DNA from: Carboxylicivirga linearis
GTDB taxonomy: Bacteria; Bacteroidota; Bacteroidia; Bacteroidales; Marinilabiliaceae
Length of the DNA: 64,000 nucleotides
Assembly: GCF_018271995.1 (NCBI RefSeq)
Contig: NZ_JAGUCO010000020.1
Location: forward strand, 40,775 to 104,774
Direction: 5' to 3'
Of this stretch, positions 9,155 to 19,086 are shown piece by piece. The notes under the pieces were generated by a model, which worked only from the letters and a program-made list of their open reading frames with translations, was not told where the DNA came from and did not search any database. A program made the position numbers and the translations under genes. Numbering within the stretch: the first letter of the stretch is position 1; every line of letters starts with the position of its first letter.

Positions 9155-10945
9155 TTAGTAGGCTCCTGAGAACATCTTTAACTGATTTCTATAGGCGGTA
9201 AAGGCATTGGCCCGGGAAATAAAACCAAGGTATTTGCCTTTATCAATAACAGCAATATTAAAACGGCTCGATTTACGAAACATTTCAACCAGATCTTCCA
9301 TTGAATCATCGGGACTGATATAATACTCGGGCATGTACATCAGATCTTTAACCATGGTTTTCTCATATAACTCTGGTTTAAAGATGATCTTTCTTACATC
9401 ATCCATTTTAATCATACCATGCATTATTCCTTTGGAATCAACCACAGGAAAGAGGTTGCGATGGGCTTCGGAAACAACTTTTACTAAATCACCCAGACTG
9501 GCTTTCGGATGAATGGTGGCAAAATCTGTTTCAATCAGGTTTTTTACTTCCATCATGGTTAATACTGCCTGATCTTTGTCGTGAGTAAGCAGTTCCTTGC
9601 GCATGGCTAATAAGTGAGTGTAAACAGAGTGTTTTTCAAATGTTTTAGCTGTAGCAAAGGAGGCGGTTGCTGTTATCATCAGGGGCAAAAACATTTCATA
9701 CCCGCCGGTTAAATCTGCAATTAGGAAAAGTCCGGTCAGAGGAGCTTGTAATACACCTGCAATTAGGCCTGCCATACCTATCAATGCAAAATTCTGAATG
9801 GGTAATTGATGAAAGCCCAATCGATTGACAATGTTAGCAAAGAGTAAACCCGTATTGGCTCCCATAAAAAGGGTTGGGGCAAAAATACCACCTACACCAC
9901 CACTGCCAAATGTAAGCGAAGTAGCTACTACTTTTAAGGCAATAATAACTGCCAACAAAATAAACGCAGCCAAAATGCTATCAGACCAGCTTTGGAAAAT
10001 GGTATTCTCAAAAATAAAATTAATATTGCCACTTAATGCACTGTTAATAACATCGTAACCTTCTCCGTATAAGGCAGGAAAAAAGAATAGCAAAACGCCC
10101 AATAAAGCACCTCCAACAGGTAATCGTATACGGTGTTTATCCAGGTTTTCAAACCATTTCTCCATAAATATGTAGATACGTGTAAAGTAGGATGAAACAA
10201 ACCCGGCCACGATGCCTAACAAAACATAGTATACCAGATCTATCATTTCGTATGTGTGGGCTAATTCAAATGGGTAAACCACCTCTTGCCCCATGAAAAT
10301 ATAAGAAATGATAACGGCTGAAATAGAGGCCAGAAGAATAGGAACGATGGCTGCCAGAGTCAGATCAAGCATAATCACTTCCAGGGCAAAAACAATGGCT
10401 GCAATAGGTGCTTTAAAAATGGCTGACATGGCAGCAGCACACGCGCATCCCAATAAAAGTTTTATTTGTCGATAGTTAAGCCGAAATAGTTGCCCAACAT
10501 TACTTCCAATAGCAGCACCGGTTGAAACAGTTGGTCCCTCTAATCCCACACTACCTCCAAAGCCAACTGTTAAAGCACTGGTTACAATGGATGAAAACAT
10601 ATTGTGGCGATTCATCTTTCCCTCATTTTTTGAAATGGCATACAAAACATTGGGAATACCATGTCGAACGGGACGCCTAATGACATATTTAATAAAAAGC
10701 ACCGTAAGAAAAATACCTATGGTGGGTGAAATAAGAAAGATATAATCGTGGTCTTGTCCCAGAAAGCTATGAACAAAATGACTAATCCAGTGAACTGAAT
10801 TTTTAATGGCCACGGCCGCAAAACCGGCCCCAACACCAACAATGATGCTTAGAATCATCATAAATTGACGATTGCTAACATGTCTAAGGCGCCAGATAAG
10901 AAATTGTTTGAACAGCGATTTTCTATCCATATGATCAGGATTCAC
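9155..10945 (-). CDS. CLC-family chloride channel/transporter with CBS pair (paralogue)
   Basis: Paralogue of the CLC gene at 5146-6924, 596 residues with the same order of parts: CLC membrane domain then two CBS domains. It keeps RHGIPNVLYAIS, GSVGLEGP (gating Glu in the more standard GLEGP), FKAPIAAIVFALEV, and GSGGVGGIFAPTLFMGA. As in its partner, Val replaces the internal proton glutamate. The two genes share orientation and lie either side of the endonuclease and dus genes, so they probably arose by duplication followed by insertion of other genes. The role may be chloride homeostasis or acid tolerance; this is inference. Confidence 0.93.
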   Translation of the reverse strand: MNPDHMDRKSLFKQFLIWRLRHVSNRQFMMILSIIVGVGAGFAAVAIKNSVHWISHFVHSFLGQDHDYIFLISPTIGIFLTVLFIKYVIRRPVRHGIPNVLYAISKNEGKMNRHNMFSSIVTSALTVGFGGSVGLEGPTVSTGAAIGSNVGQLFRLNYRQIKLLLGCACAAAMSAIFKAPIAAIVFALEVIMLDLTLAAIVPILLASISAVIISYIFMGQEVVYPFELAHTYEMIDLVYYVLLGIVAGFVSSYFTRIYIFMEKWFENLDKHRIRLPVGGALLGVLLFFFPALYGEGYDVINSALSGNINFIFENTIFQSWSDSILAAFILLAVIIALKVVATSLTFGSGGVGGIFAPTLFMGANTGLLFANIVNRLGFHQLPIQNFALIGMAGLIAGVLQAPLTGLFLIADLTGGYEMFLPLMITATASFATAKTFEKHSVYTHLLAMRKELLTHDKDQAVLTMMEVKNLIETDFATIHPKASLGDLVKVVSEAHRNLFPVVDSKGIMHGMIKMDDVRKIIFKPELYEKTMVKDLMYMPEYYISPDDSMEDLVEMFRKSSRFNIAVIDKGKYLGFISRANAFTAYRNQLKMFSGAY

Positions 10946-11045
10946 AAGAGAAAGGTAATCAATTTTTAAAATTAGTGAATAAATAAACTTTTTTTATTTG
11001 AAGGTGTTTAAGATTGTGATGATAATTTTGAACAAACATAATTTA

Positions 11046-13460
11046 ATGATGAACTGGTCGCAATTAATTAAGAATTTACTTTTATTGGCTTTTTTGCATT
11101 TGAGTGTCGTAAATATAAATGCTCAAACGGGTGTATTAAAAGGGCAAGTGCGCGACGCCTATACTAACAAGCCTATTCCTTTTGCTAGTGTTGTTATTTT
11201 TAACACCACCACCGGAACCATGACAGATACACTCGGGCGCTTTGAATTTAGAGATTTAGATCCCGGGTTTATTCGTTTACAGTTGTCGTCGCTGGGGTAT
11301 AATTCTTTAATTACGGAAGAATACAATATATCACAGGTTAGGAATACCAGTGTTCAGATTAAACTGGAATCAGCCACAGAGTCGTTGGAAGAGATCAGAA
11401 TTACAGCCTCTCCATATGCTGTAAGACCCGAGGCACCTGTGTCGCTTAGACGAATTGGTATTGACCAGATAGAAAAGAGTGCGGGAGCTAACAGAGATAT
11501 TTCCAAAGTATTGCAGTCTTTTCCGGGGGTTGGTTCAGCCAGTACTTTTCGGAATGATTTATTTGTGAGGGGGGGTGGACCGTCAGAGAATCGTTTTTTT
11601 ATTGATGGTATTGAAATCCCCAATATTAATCACTTTGCAACGCAGGGAGCCACAGGAGGACCCGTGGGTATTTTAAATGTTGATTTTATTCGTGAAGTAG
11701 ATTTTTATTCCAGTGCTTTTCCTGCCGGTAAAGGCAATGCATTGAGTTCGGTTTTTGAATTCAAGCAAATTGATGTGGATGTAGATAAACCCACTTTTAA
11801 AGGAACGTTGGGAGCTTCAGAGATATCGTTAACAACATTAGCGCCATTGAGCGAGAAAACAGGATTGATTGCTTCGGTCCGACGATCGTATCTTCAGTTT
11901 TTGTTTGCTGCTCTGGATTTGCCTTTTTTACCAACGTTTACCGATTTTCAGTTTAAGACGGAGACGCGTATTGATGACAGAAACGAAATATCTTTTCTAG
12001 GAATTGGGGCTATCGATGTATTTGAGTTTAATGATGGAGCTTCGCCCACAGATGAAAATAAATACATTATCGGCTACTTGCCAGTTAATAATCAGTGGAA
12101 CTATACACTAGGAACTTCCTACAAACACTACTTTGAGAATAGTTATTTATCGATGTTTTTAAGCCGAAACCATTTAAATAACGAGGCTATTAAATATGAT
12201 GATAATATTGAAGAACCTGAGAACCTTAATTTGAATTATATCTCTGATGAGATAGAGAACAAATTCAGAACTGAATATACAGCACGTCCCAATCAGTGGA
12301 CCTTAAACTTTGGAGCAGGAGCTGAGTATATAAATTATTACAACCGTACTTATAATCGAACTTTTATTGATGGGCAGCCATCAGAAATAAATTATAAGTC
12401 GGAATTAGACTTTGTAAAGTGGTCGGTTTTTGGTTCTGTTTCTCATCCTTTTTTCGATAATCGTCTGACATTATCGGGTGGTGTGAGAATGGATGCCAAC
12501 AGTTATTCGAGCCAGATGAATAATTTATTGGATCAGTTGAGTCCACGTGCCTCGCTTTCATATATGATTTTACCAGAGTTTTATTTTAATGCCAATGTGG
12601 GCCGTTATTATCAGAATCCATCCTATACAACTATGGGGTATAGAAATACGGAAGGGGACTTAGTGAATAAGCAGAATGGCCTGACTTATATTTCGTCTGA
12701 TCATTTTGTGGCAGGTCTGGAATTGCGCCCCAATGATCATAGTAGGATGACGCTGGAAGGTTTTTACAAATTGTATGATAAATATCCATTCTCGGTGAAG
12801 GATTCTATTTCTATGGCCAGTAAGGGAGGAGATTTTGGGGTAGTAGGTGATGAAGAAGTGACTTCAACCTCAAAAGGAAAGGCTTATGGTTTTGAGGCTT
12901 TGTACCGTACCAAAACTAATAAAGGATTGAATATGATTGCTGCCTATACCTATGTGAGAAGTGAGTTTACCGATTACAAAGGCGATTATATTGCTTCAGC
13001 CTGGGATAGCCGTCATTTATTTACTGTTACCGTTAATCAAACACTAAAACGCAACTGGAGTGTGGGCATGAAATGGCGTTATGTAGGTGGTTTGCCATAT
13101 ACTCCTTACGATGAAGATAAATCGTCGTTGAAAGTGGCATGGGATGCACAGTTTAGGCAATATCTGGATTATTCGCAATACAATACAAAGCGTTTAGAGG
13201 ATTTTCATCAGTTGGATTTAAGGGTGGATAAAACCTATAACCTTAAAAGGATGACTTTGGGTTTTTATATCGATATTCAGAATGTATATAATAATCAATC
13301 AGCCCAAGCTCCTGAGCTGATTCAGCAATTGGATGATAATGGCGAGTCTATCGTTGTTAATCCTGATGCACCTTTGAATCAACAGCGCTATGCTATGCAG
13401 GAATTAAACGGCACCTCAGGAACCGTTTTACCAACCATTGGATTGTTGATAGAGTTTTAA
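11046..13460 (+). CDS. TonB-dependent receptor with CarboxypepD_reg domain
   Basis: Outer-membrane receptor, about 805 residues. Signal peptide through VNINAQ, then a carboxypeptidase-regulatory-like beta-sandwich (GVLKGQVRDAYTNKPIPFAS...), a plug domain (RDISKVLQSFPGV, FVRGGGPSENRFFIDGIEIP) and a 22-strand-type barrel to the C-terminal Phe (GLLIEF). It lacks the SusC-type length and has no SusD neighbour, so it more likely carries a metal complex, vitamin or peptide than a glycan. The start is the ATG pair at 11046/11049; the longer frame would start at a TTG at 10998. It is monocistronic, diverging from the CLC gene. Confidence 0.9.
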   Translation: MMNWSQLIKNLLLLAFLHLSVVNINAQTGVLKGQVRDAYTNKPIPFASVVIFNTTTGTMTDTLGRFEFRDLDPGFIRLQLSSLGYNSLITEEYNISQVRNTSVQIKLESATESLEEIRITASPYAVRPEAPVSLRRIGIDQIEKSAGANRDISKVLQSFPGVGSASTFRNDLFVRGGGPSENRFFIDGIEIPNINHFATQGATGGPVGILNVDFIREVDFYSSAFPAGKGNALSSVFEFKQIDVDVDKPTFKGTLGASEISLTTLAPLSEKTGLIASVRRSYLQFLFAALDLPFLPTFTDFQFKTETRIDDRNEISFLGIGAIDVFEFNDGASPTDENKYIIGYLPVNNQWNYTLGTSYKHYFENSYLSMFLSRNHLNNEAIKYDDNIEEPENLNLNYISDEIENKFRTEYTARPNQWTLNFGAGAEYINYYNRTYNRTFIDGQPSEINYKSELDFVKWSVFGSVSHPFFDNRLTLSGGVRMDANSYSSQMNNLLDQLSPRASLSYMILPEFYFNANVGRYYQNPSYTTMGYRNTEGDLVNKQNGLTYISSDHFVAGLELRPNDHSRMTLEGFYKLYDKYPFSVKDSISMASKGGDFGVVGDEEVTSTSKGKAYGFEALYRTKTNKGLNMIAAYTYVRSEFTDYKGDYIASAWDSRHLFTVTVNQTLKRNWSVGMKWRYVGGLPYTPYDEDKSSLKVAWDAQFRQYLDYSQYNTKRLEDFHQLDLRVDKTYNLKRMTLGFYIDIQNVYNNQSAQAPELIQQLDDNGESIVVNPDAPLNQQRYAMQELNGTSGTVLPTIGLLIEF

Positions 13461-13626
13461 ACGCTAAGCAACTTATAAGAGCTGCTCAGTGTTTTTTATG
13501 TTCTGTCTCTGATAAAGAAAGCTTCATTTTTGAGGCTTGCGATGCTTATAAAATGGGAGTTTACTTTGGTAAATGACCAGTTTTAAAAGCGAGCATAACG
13601 AGAAAAATGGAGCTTGCTTGCAGAGA

Positions 13627-15036
13627 CTACTTGTCTAAAAATCCTAATATACGCAACATATCCTCCACTTTCTGCTCGTCTTTAAACAGGTAATCGCGAA
13701 GCAAACCGTTTTCATCACGTTCAATCACCACATGTTTAGGTGCAGGAATCAAACAGTGTTTTAAACCACCATAGCCACTAATAGAGTCCTGGTAGGCACC
13801 GGTGTGGAAAAATCCCATATATAATGGTTCTTCGTCGGCGTTTTTAATCTTGGGTAAGAATACCTGTTGGTTTAGGTCTTCCGTATTGTAATAATCGGAG
13901 TGATCGCAGGTTATTCCACCAATATTAACTTTTGAGTATTCCTTATCCCAATTGTTAACCGGTAACAGAATAAATTTCTCGAAAATACTCCAGCTGTCCG
14001 GAATGGTTGTCATCAAACTGTTATCAATAATGTACCATAGCTCAGCATCATTCTGCTGTTTTACTTCCAATGTTTTAAAAATGATGGCGCCTGATTCTCC
14101 AACGGTATACCTTCCAAATTCAGTAAAGATATCCGGATCATCAATGCCTTCAGAGGTACATGTATCCTTTATGTTACGAACAATCTCGTTGATGATGTAA
14201 TTGTAATCGTATTCAAAACCAAGATTGTTACGAATAGGTAAGCCACCACCAATATTGAAGGCGCTCAATGATTCACATTGTTTTTTTAGCTCAACATATA
14301 GGTTTAGTCCTTTTTGGAATAATCCCCAATAGTAAAGTGTATCTTTAATACCACTATCCACAAAGTAATGAAGCATGCGAAGCTTCACCTTTGGGTTGTC
14401 GGCAATTTTTTCTTTGTAAAAGTTCATAACGTCGGCCGGACGTATGCCCATTCGTGAAGTGTAATAAGCCGATTGAGGCTCTTCGTCAATGGCCATACGA
14501 ATACCTACCTGAATGGTTCCACTTTCAATAAGGGGTAGCAAGCGGTCTAACTCATGAAGGCTATCCAGTACTACAATCAGGTTTTTAAATCCGGCATTGT
14601 GTAATTGAGCAATCTTTTGCAGATAACCATCTGTTTTATGACCGTTCTGTACTAGTTTAATATTCTTGGTAATCAGTCCTTCTTCGTGAAGCTTTAAAAT
14701 AATGTCTAAGTCGTAACTTGATGAAGTTTCTAAACTAACACCGTATTTTAATACTTCTTTAATGATGAAACTAAAGTGACTACTTTTTGTGCAATAGCAA
14801 TAATTGTATTTTCCTTTGTAACCATTGGCTTTAATGGACTTACTAAACAGGTTTTTAACCCGTTTTATCTGTTCGCCTATACGCGGTAAGTATGAAATTT
14901 TAAGTGGTGTACCATACTTATCAATCATGTGTTTTAACGACACATTATTAAAATATAAATTCCCGTTTTCGATATCAAAACCCGGTTGAGGGAAATAGTA
15001 AGTTTGGTCGATCAATTCGAAATACGATTGCTTCAT
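13627..15036 (-). CDS. Arginine decarboxylase (fold III PLP enzyme)
   Basis: 469 residues, matching the short Bacteroidetes-type biosynthetic arginine decarboxylase that makes agmatine for polyamine synthesis. The N-terminal barrel holds the PLP lysine in YCYCTKSSHF (Lys84); further landmarks are YGVSLETSSSYDLD, VQNGHKTD, FNIGGGLP for the phosphate site, TEFGRYTVGESG, and the CDHSD and HTGAYQDS motifs of the C-terminal domain that completes the partner active site. The HGxR-type residues differ from meso-diaminopimelate decarboxylase, which is the main alternative. It has no operon partner here. Confidence 0.85.
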   Translation of the reverse strand: MKQSYFELIDQTYYFPQPGFDIENGNLYFNNVSLKHMIDKYGTPLKISYLPRIGEQIKRVKNLFSKSIKANGYKGKYNYCYCTKSSHFSFIIKEVLKYGVSLETSSSYDLDIILKLHEEGLITKNIKLVQNGHKTDGYLQKIAQLHNAGFKNLIVVLDSLHELDRLLPLIESGTIQVGIRMAIDEEPQSAYYTSRMGIRPADVMNFYKEKIADNPKVKLRMLHYFVDSGIKDTLYYWGLFQKGLNLYVELKKQCESLSAFNIGGGLPIRNNLGFEYDYNYIINEIVRNIKDTCTSEGIDDPDIFTEFGRYTVGESGAIIFKTLEVKQQNDAELWYIIDNSLMTTIPDSWSIFEKFILLPVNNWDKEYSKVNIGGITCDHSDYYNTEDLNQQVFLPKIKNADEEPLYMGFFHTGAYQDSISGYGGLKHCLIPAPKHVVIERDENGLLRDYLFKDEQKVEDMLRILGFLDK

Positions 15037-15231
15037 TTTTGCAGGTCTAAAATTATTGCTACAACATTAAAAAATGATTTTACTAAGCTTAAAAAAGTTC
15101 GGCAAAAATATAAATAGTTGCCAATTATTTTTCTTGAAGATAGAAATTTATTCAATTATAAATGAAATTTTATTCGACTGCAATAATGGTCTGTAACGCA
15201 GTGTTTGTAAATGATGTGTCGGGGTATTAAA

Positions 15232-15257
15232 AAAGCGGAGGTAAGGGCCTCCGCTTT
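15232..15257 (-). terminator. Rho-independent terminator of the S9 peptidase
   Basis: Perfect 10-bp stem AAAGCGGAGG / CCTCCGCTTT with a six-base loop, followed on the minus strand by a run of T. It lies 25 bases past the peptidase stop codon. Confidence 0.88.
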
Positions 15258-15281
15258 GTGCAATTTGTATAAATGAGGGTA

Positions 15282-17369
15282 TTATTTTTTCAACTGTTCA
15301 TCTAAAAAGCGGAAGAATTCGCGTTGCCATAAAATACCGTTCTGACATGAAAGTACCCAATGGTTTTCTTCGGGGAAATACAAGAAACGAGCTGGAATAT
15401 CCAGCATACGAGCTGTATTAAAGGCTGCCATTCCCTGAGTATAAGGAATACGGAAGTCTTTGGCACCATGGATAACCAATATCGGAGTATCCCAGTTTTG
15501 AACAAACTTGTGCGGCGAATTAGCATAGCTTTTCATAGCAGCTCTGTTGCTCTTATCCCAATAGTTACCTTTGTTATCCCAGTTCACAAAAAACATCTCT
15601 TCAGTAATGCTGTACATCTGTTCAAGGTTGAAGATACCGCAATGAGAGATAAGCGCACTGAATCGTTTATTATGGTGACCAGCCAGCCAGTAAATTGAGA
15701 AACCTCCATAGCTGGCACCTACAGCGCCCAGGTTATCGTTATCCACAAATGGTTCTTTGGCCACTTCATCAATAGCTGTAAGGTAATCTTTCATATTCTG
15801 ACCACCGTAATCGCCACTAATTTGTTCGTTCCATTCTTGTCCGAAACCAGGTAAGCCTCTACGGTTAGGCGCTACAATAATATAATCGTTAGCGGCCATC
15901 ATCTGAAAGTTCCAGCGTGTACTCCAGAATTGACTAACCATACTTTGTGGACCGCCCTGACAATATAATAAAGTCGGATATTTCTTATTCGGATCAAAGT
16001 TAGGAGGATAAATCACCCAGGTAAGCATCTCTTTGTTGTCGGTGGTTTTGATCCAACGTTTTTCAACTTTACCCATCTTCAATTGAGCAAGAAGAGGATC
16101 GTTTACTTTAGAAATATTTTCTCCTTTACCCGATGCTGGATCAACCGAAATAATTTCTGTTGGATATTGCATTGAGGTACGCGTAGCAATCAATTTGTCT
16201 CCGGCAGGCTCAACTGAGTTGTAGTTGTGAATACCATCAGTAACTTTTGAGTATGAAGCATCGGCCAGATTAAATTTATAGATTTCTTTCGATCCTTTAT
16301 CATCAGAGGTAAACCAAATGGTGTTGCCATCCTTACTCCAGGTAAGGCCGTGTACATTAAAATCGATTTCTTTGCTATAATCTGTTTTAGTACCAGTTGC
16401 CAAATCCATCACAAACAAACGGTTTTTGTCGGCTTCGTACCCATCGCGTTCCATGCTTTCCCAGGCCATTAGCTTACCATCGGGCGAAAACGTAGGAGCA
16501 ATGTCGTACCCCATCATGCCTTCGGTAAGATTTTGGGTTGATTTATCTTTAATCGAATACAGATAAATGTCGCTGTTAGTAGAGAAAGCTGATGCTTTAC
16601 CTTCAAGTTTTTTACAGGTATAAGCAATGTTTTTACCGTCGGGAGTGAAGCTGACTTGCTCCATGCCACCCCATGGCTTCAACGGAGCGTGGTATTTTTC
16701 GCCTTCCATAATATCGGTAGCTGTTCCTACTGTTGAACCATTAGCATAATCAATATAAAATACATGGCTGTATTTAAAATCGTGCCAGTGATCCCAGTGG
16801 CGATACATTAAGTCATCTTCAATGCGAGCATCGGCTTTAGGAAGATCGGGGTATAAATCATGAATGGTTTTATCCAGCTTTACACTTTGAGTAAAAAGGA
16901 TTTTGTCCATAGTAGGTGCATATTTATATCCTTCAATACCGCCTTCAATTTTAGTTACTTTTACCGGGTTTGATCCATCAGGATTCATTTCCCAAAGTTG
17001 TACATCACCTGATTTAGCCGATAAATAAGCTATTTTTTTACCATCAGGGCGCCAGCTTACTTCAAACTCATTATCGTATGTTGAGGTGATTTGCGTAAAC
17101 TCGCCTCCTTTGGCGGGCATGGTGTAAATATCGGTATAGGTTCTGTTTTCTTCAATTTTGGTGTATGATACAGTGAAAACAACAGTATTACCATCAGGCG
17201 AAACCGAAACGTTACCTACCCGGCCAAACGACCACAATACTTCGGGGGTCATTATTTCGCTTTCAACTTTTAAGTCTCTGTTGGTAAAGGTTGGTTTTTC
17301 GGGTTTCTTTGATCCGCTACACGCCGACAATAAACCCAAAAGTCCCAGTAAAAAGGTGTACTTCTTCAT
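15282..17369 (-). CDS. S9-family prolyl-oligopeptidase-type lipoprotein
   Basis: Secreted serine peptidase, about 695 residues from the chosen start MKKYTFLLG. It has a lipobox (LLGLLSAC, Cys17), so it should be a lipid-anchored envelope protein. The middle is a WD40-like beta-propeller with repeated SPDGN/SPDGK/RPDGK motifs (PD40). The C-terminal third is an alpha/beta hydrolase: nucleophile in GASYGGFS, Asp in HGAKDFRIPYTQG and His in PEENHWVL, the S9 triad. Acylaminoacyl-peptidase/DPP-like enzymes are the nearest relatives. The longer frame adds 17 charged residues ahead of the signal peptide and is rejected. Probable role: trimming imported or host peptides. Confidence 0.92.
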   Translation of the reverse strand: MKKYTFLLGLLGLLSACSGSKKPEKPTFTNRDLKVESEIMTPEVLWSFGRVGNVSVSPDGNTVVFTVSYTKIEENRTYTDIYTMPAKGGEFTQITSTYDNEFEVSWRPDGKKIAYLSAKSGDVQLWEMNPDGSNPVKVTKIEGGIEGYKYAPTMDKILFTQSVKLDKTIHDLYPDLPKADARIEDDLMYRHWDHWHDFKYSHVFYIDYANGSTVGTATDIMEGEKYHAPLKPWGGMEQVSFTPDGKNIAYTCKKLEGKASAFSTNSDIYLYSIKDKSTQNLTEGMMGYDIAPTFSPDGKLMAWESMERDGYEADKNRLFVMDLATGTKTDYSKEIDFNVHGLTWSKDGNTIWFTSDDKGSKEIYKFNLADASYSKVTDGIHNYNSVEPAGDKLIATRTSMQYPTEIISVDPASGKGENISKVNDPLLAQLKMGKVEKRWIKTTDNKEMLTWVIYPPNFDPNKKYPTLLYCQGGPQSMVSQFWSTRWNFQMMAANDYIIVAPNRRGLPGFGQEWNEQISGDYGGQNMKDYLTAIDEVAKEPFVDNDNLGAVGASYGGFSIYWLAGHHNKRFSALISHCGIFNLEQMYSITEEMFFVNWDNKGNYWDKSNRAAMKSYANSPHKFVQNWDTPILVIHGAKDFRIPYTQGMAAFNTARMLDIPARFLYFPEENHWVLSCQNGILWQREFFRFLDEQLKK

Positions 17370-17607
17370 CTTATATGTGTTTTGTTTATTCTTAAAATCA
17401 AGGTTGTTATGATGAATCAATTGGTTGTTTTATTCTTTGACGAATATAAGCTATAAAAATAACATCTTTCGATACAATAGGTTGTGAGAATTGTCATGGT
17501 ACAGATTTTTGTAGCCTTTTTATGGTGATACCCCTGTGAAAGTTGATCTGATAGATAGGAAGATGATACTATAAGGTATTGACACTGCCGAAAGGAGAAC
17601 GATAACT

Positions 17608-17912
17608 TAAAGCAATAGCATCTTGTTGCATAACAATGTTATCTCGAAATTGCAAATTAAGTTACCTGAGTTAAACAATATCATCTCGTGATGTAGCAAT
17701 GGCAACTTTATCTAAAGCAATGGCATGTTGATGTATAACAATGTCATCTCGAGATTGCAAAATAAGATCTTGGACTAAAACAATATCATCTCGTAATGTA
17801 ACAATGGCAACTTTAACTAAAGCAATAACATGTTGATGTATAACAATGTCATCTTGGGATTACAATTTAAGCTCTCTGAGCCAAACAATGCTATCTCGAG
17901 ATAGCAAATTAG
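17608..17912. repeat. 105-bp tandem repeat made of 21-bp units
   Basis: Units begin at 17608, 17713 and 17818 (TAAAGCAAT), exactly 105 bases apart, about 2.9 copies. Inside each unit an RCAAT pentamer recurs at steps of 21, 19, 23, 21 and 21 bases, so the unit is five 21-bp subunits. The commonest subunit core is ATCTCGAGAT, itself a palindrome. Read on the minus strand in one frame it gives about 14 seven-residue units of the type (S/L)RDDIV(I/L) or HQHAIAL, interrupted by three stops. It is either a decayed heptad-coding repeat or an array of DNA sites spaced two helical turns apart. The rest of 17370-18274 shows no gene. Confidence 0.85.
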
Positions 17913-18274
17913 TAAAGTGTTGCAGGATTTAAACAGATCTTCTTTCCAATAATTGGTATCAACTTCAGGTTTTATAAAGAGTGTGATTGCTGTATTGTAT
18001 ATTACAGAATAAGATTTTGATGTATTAGAATTAATATATACATAAAAATAGCAATAAACGTTGTTGCGTACTAGTAGTAAAACTAAACTATATATTTTGT
18101 TTATATATATGTGTAAAAATAAATAAATGTAAGATGTAGATATATAAAGAGATGCGTAGGTAAAAATAGGGTTTGGATGATATGTTAAGGATAATATATT
18201 TTTGATTTGTAATTAATTATTATTAACATCAAGATGTAATTATTTAACAGTTGCAAATCTAACTATTCAGTATT

Positions 18275-18922
18275 ATGACAGAAATTCAGTTAAATCAAAA
18301 AGAAATGTTTGGCTCAGTATTGAGTTATTTGAATTTACGCTCTTCGGTATGGAGTGTAATCCCTAAAATTGGTGTTATTAAAAACGAGTTTGAAGAGCTG
18401 GTTGCGTCTATTGGTGCAAAAGTTATAGACCAGGATAAGGCAAAAACCTATTTAGGTATGGAGAAAAATCAGCTTAAACGTTTGATAGCTGAAAAGGCAG
18501 ATGTTTTAAACGATCAGGTGGAAGCTTTTGCCATAATAGAAAGTAAGGCTGAGTTGGCATTGCGTATGAATCAGTCAATGACAGATTTGTATCGGTTAAA
18601 AAACGAAATGTTTGTTGATAAGGTAACTGAAATATTGGAAAAATCAGAGAATAATATAGATGCACTAAGTGGAGGATATGGTGTTACAGCCGATCAGCTA
18701 GTTGATATAGATGGAGATTTGGATAATTTTAAAGAGCTGAACGGGATGCCCCGAAAATACAAGATTGACTCGGTAATAGCAACTAAAGATCTGGAAGTTT
18801 TATTTGCCGATACCAATGCTTTGCTGAATAATAAACTGGATAAACTGATGAAAATATTTAAACATCGCGATGCCAGCTTTTATAACGGTTATTTGGCTGC
18901 CCGAAGGATTGTGAATAATTGA
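18275..18922 (+). CDS. Hypothetical helical protein
   Basis: 215 residues, no signal peptide and no membrane segment; mostly helical and charged with several Leu-rich stretches (NQLKRLIAEKADVLNDQVEA). I do not recognise a domain with known function. It begins with MTEIQLNQKEMFG and lacks Cys. It lies about 360 bases after the 105-bp tandem repeat and is followed by a hairpin terminator, so it is a single-gene unit. An AT-rich leader of about 250 bases with no gene precedes it. A cytosolic structural or binding role would suit its composition, but that is a guess. Confidence 0.65.
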   Translation: MTEIQLNQKEMFGSVLSYLNLRSSVWSVIPKIGVIKNEFEELVASIGAKVIDQDKAKTYLGMEKNQLKRLIAEKADVLNDQVEAFAIIESKAELALRMNQSMTDLYRLKNEMFVDKVTEILEKSENNIDALSGGYGVTADQLVDIDGDLDNFKELNGMPRKYKIDSVIATKDLEVLFADTNALLNNKLDKLMKIFKHRDASFYNGYLAARRIVNN

Positions 18923-18938
18923 TTTTTTCCATAATGAG

Positions 18939-18979
18939 GAGTGTGCTTTTTAGGCTAATGATATCTGGAAAGCACGCTC
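18939..18979 (+). terminator. Hairpin after the hypothetical helical protein
   Basis: An 11-bp stem, GAGTGTGCTTT (18939-18949) with AAAGCACGCTC (18969-18979), one G-T pair, loop of 19 bases. No clear T-run follows, so termination is likely but not certain. Confidence 0.5.
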
Positions 18980-19086
18980 ATTAACTACCTAATAGAAATA
19001 AAAAGCAATTTACCTACAAGTGTGTTAGGCCAACAAGGTTGCATAATCTCCAAGTTCAATTAAATCATCATATTAATTAAAAATCT

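Noticed and set aside
17608..17912. CRISPR array
   Set aside because: The repeats are contiguous and diverged, with no unique spacers between identical repeats and no cas genes nearby.
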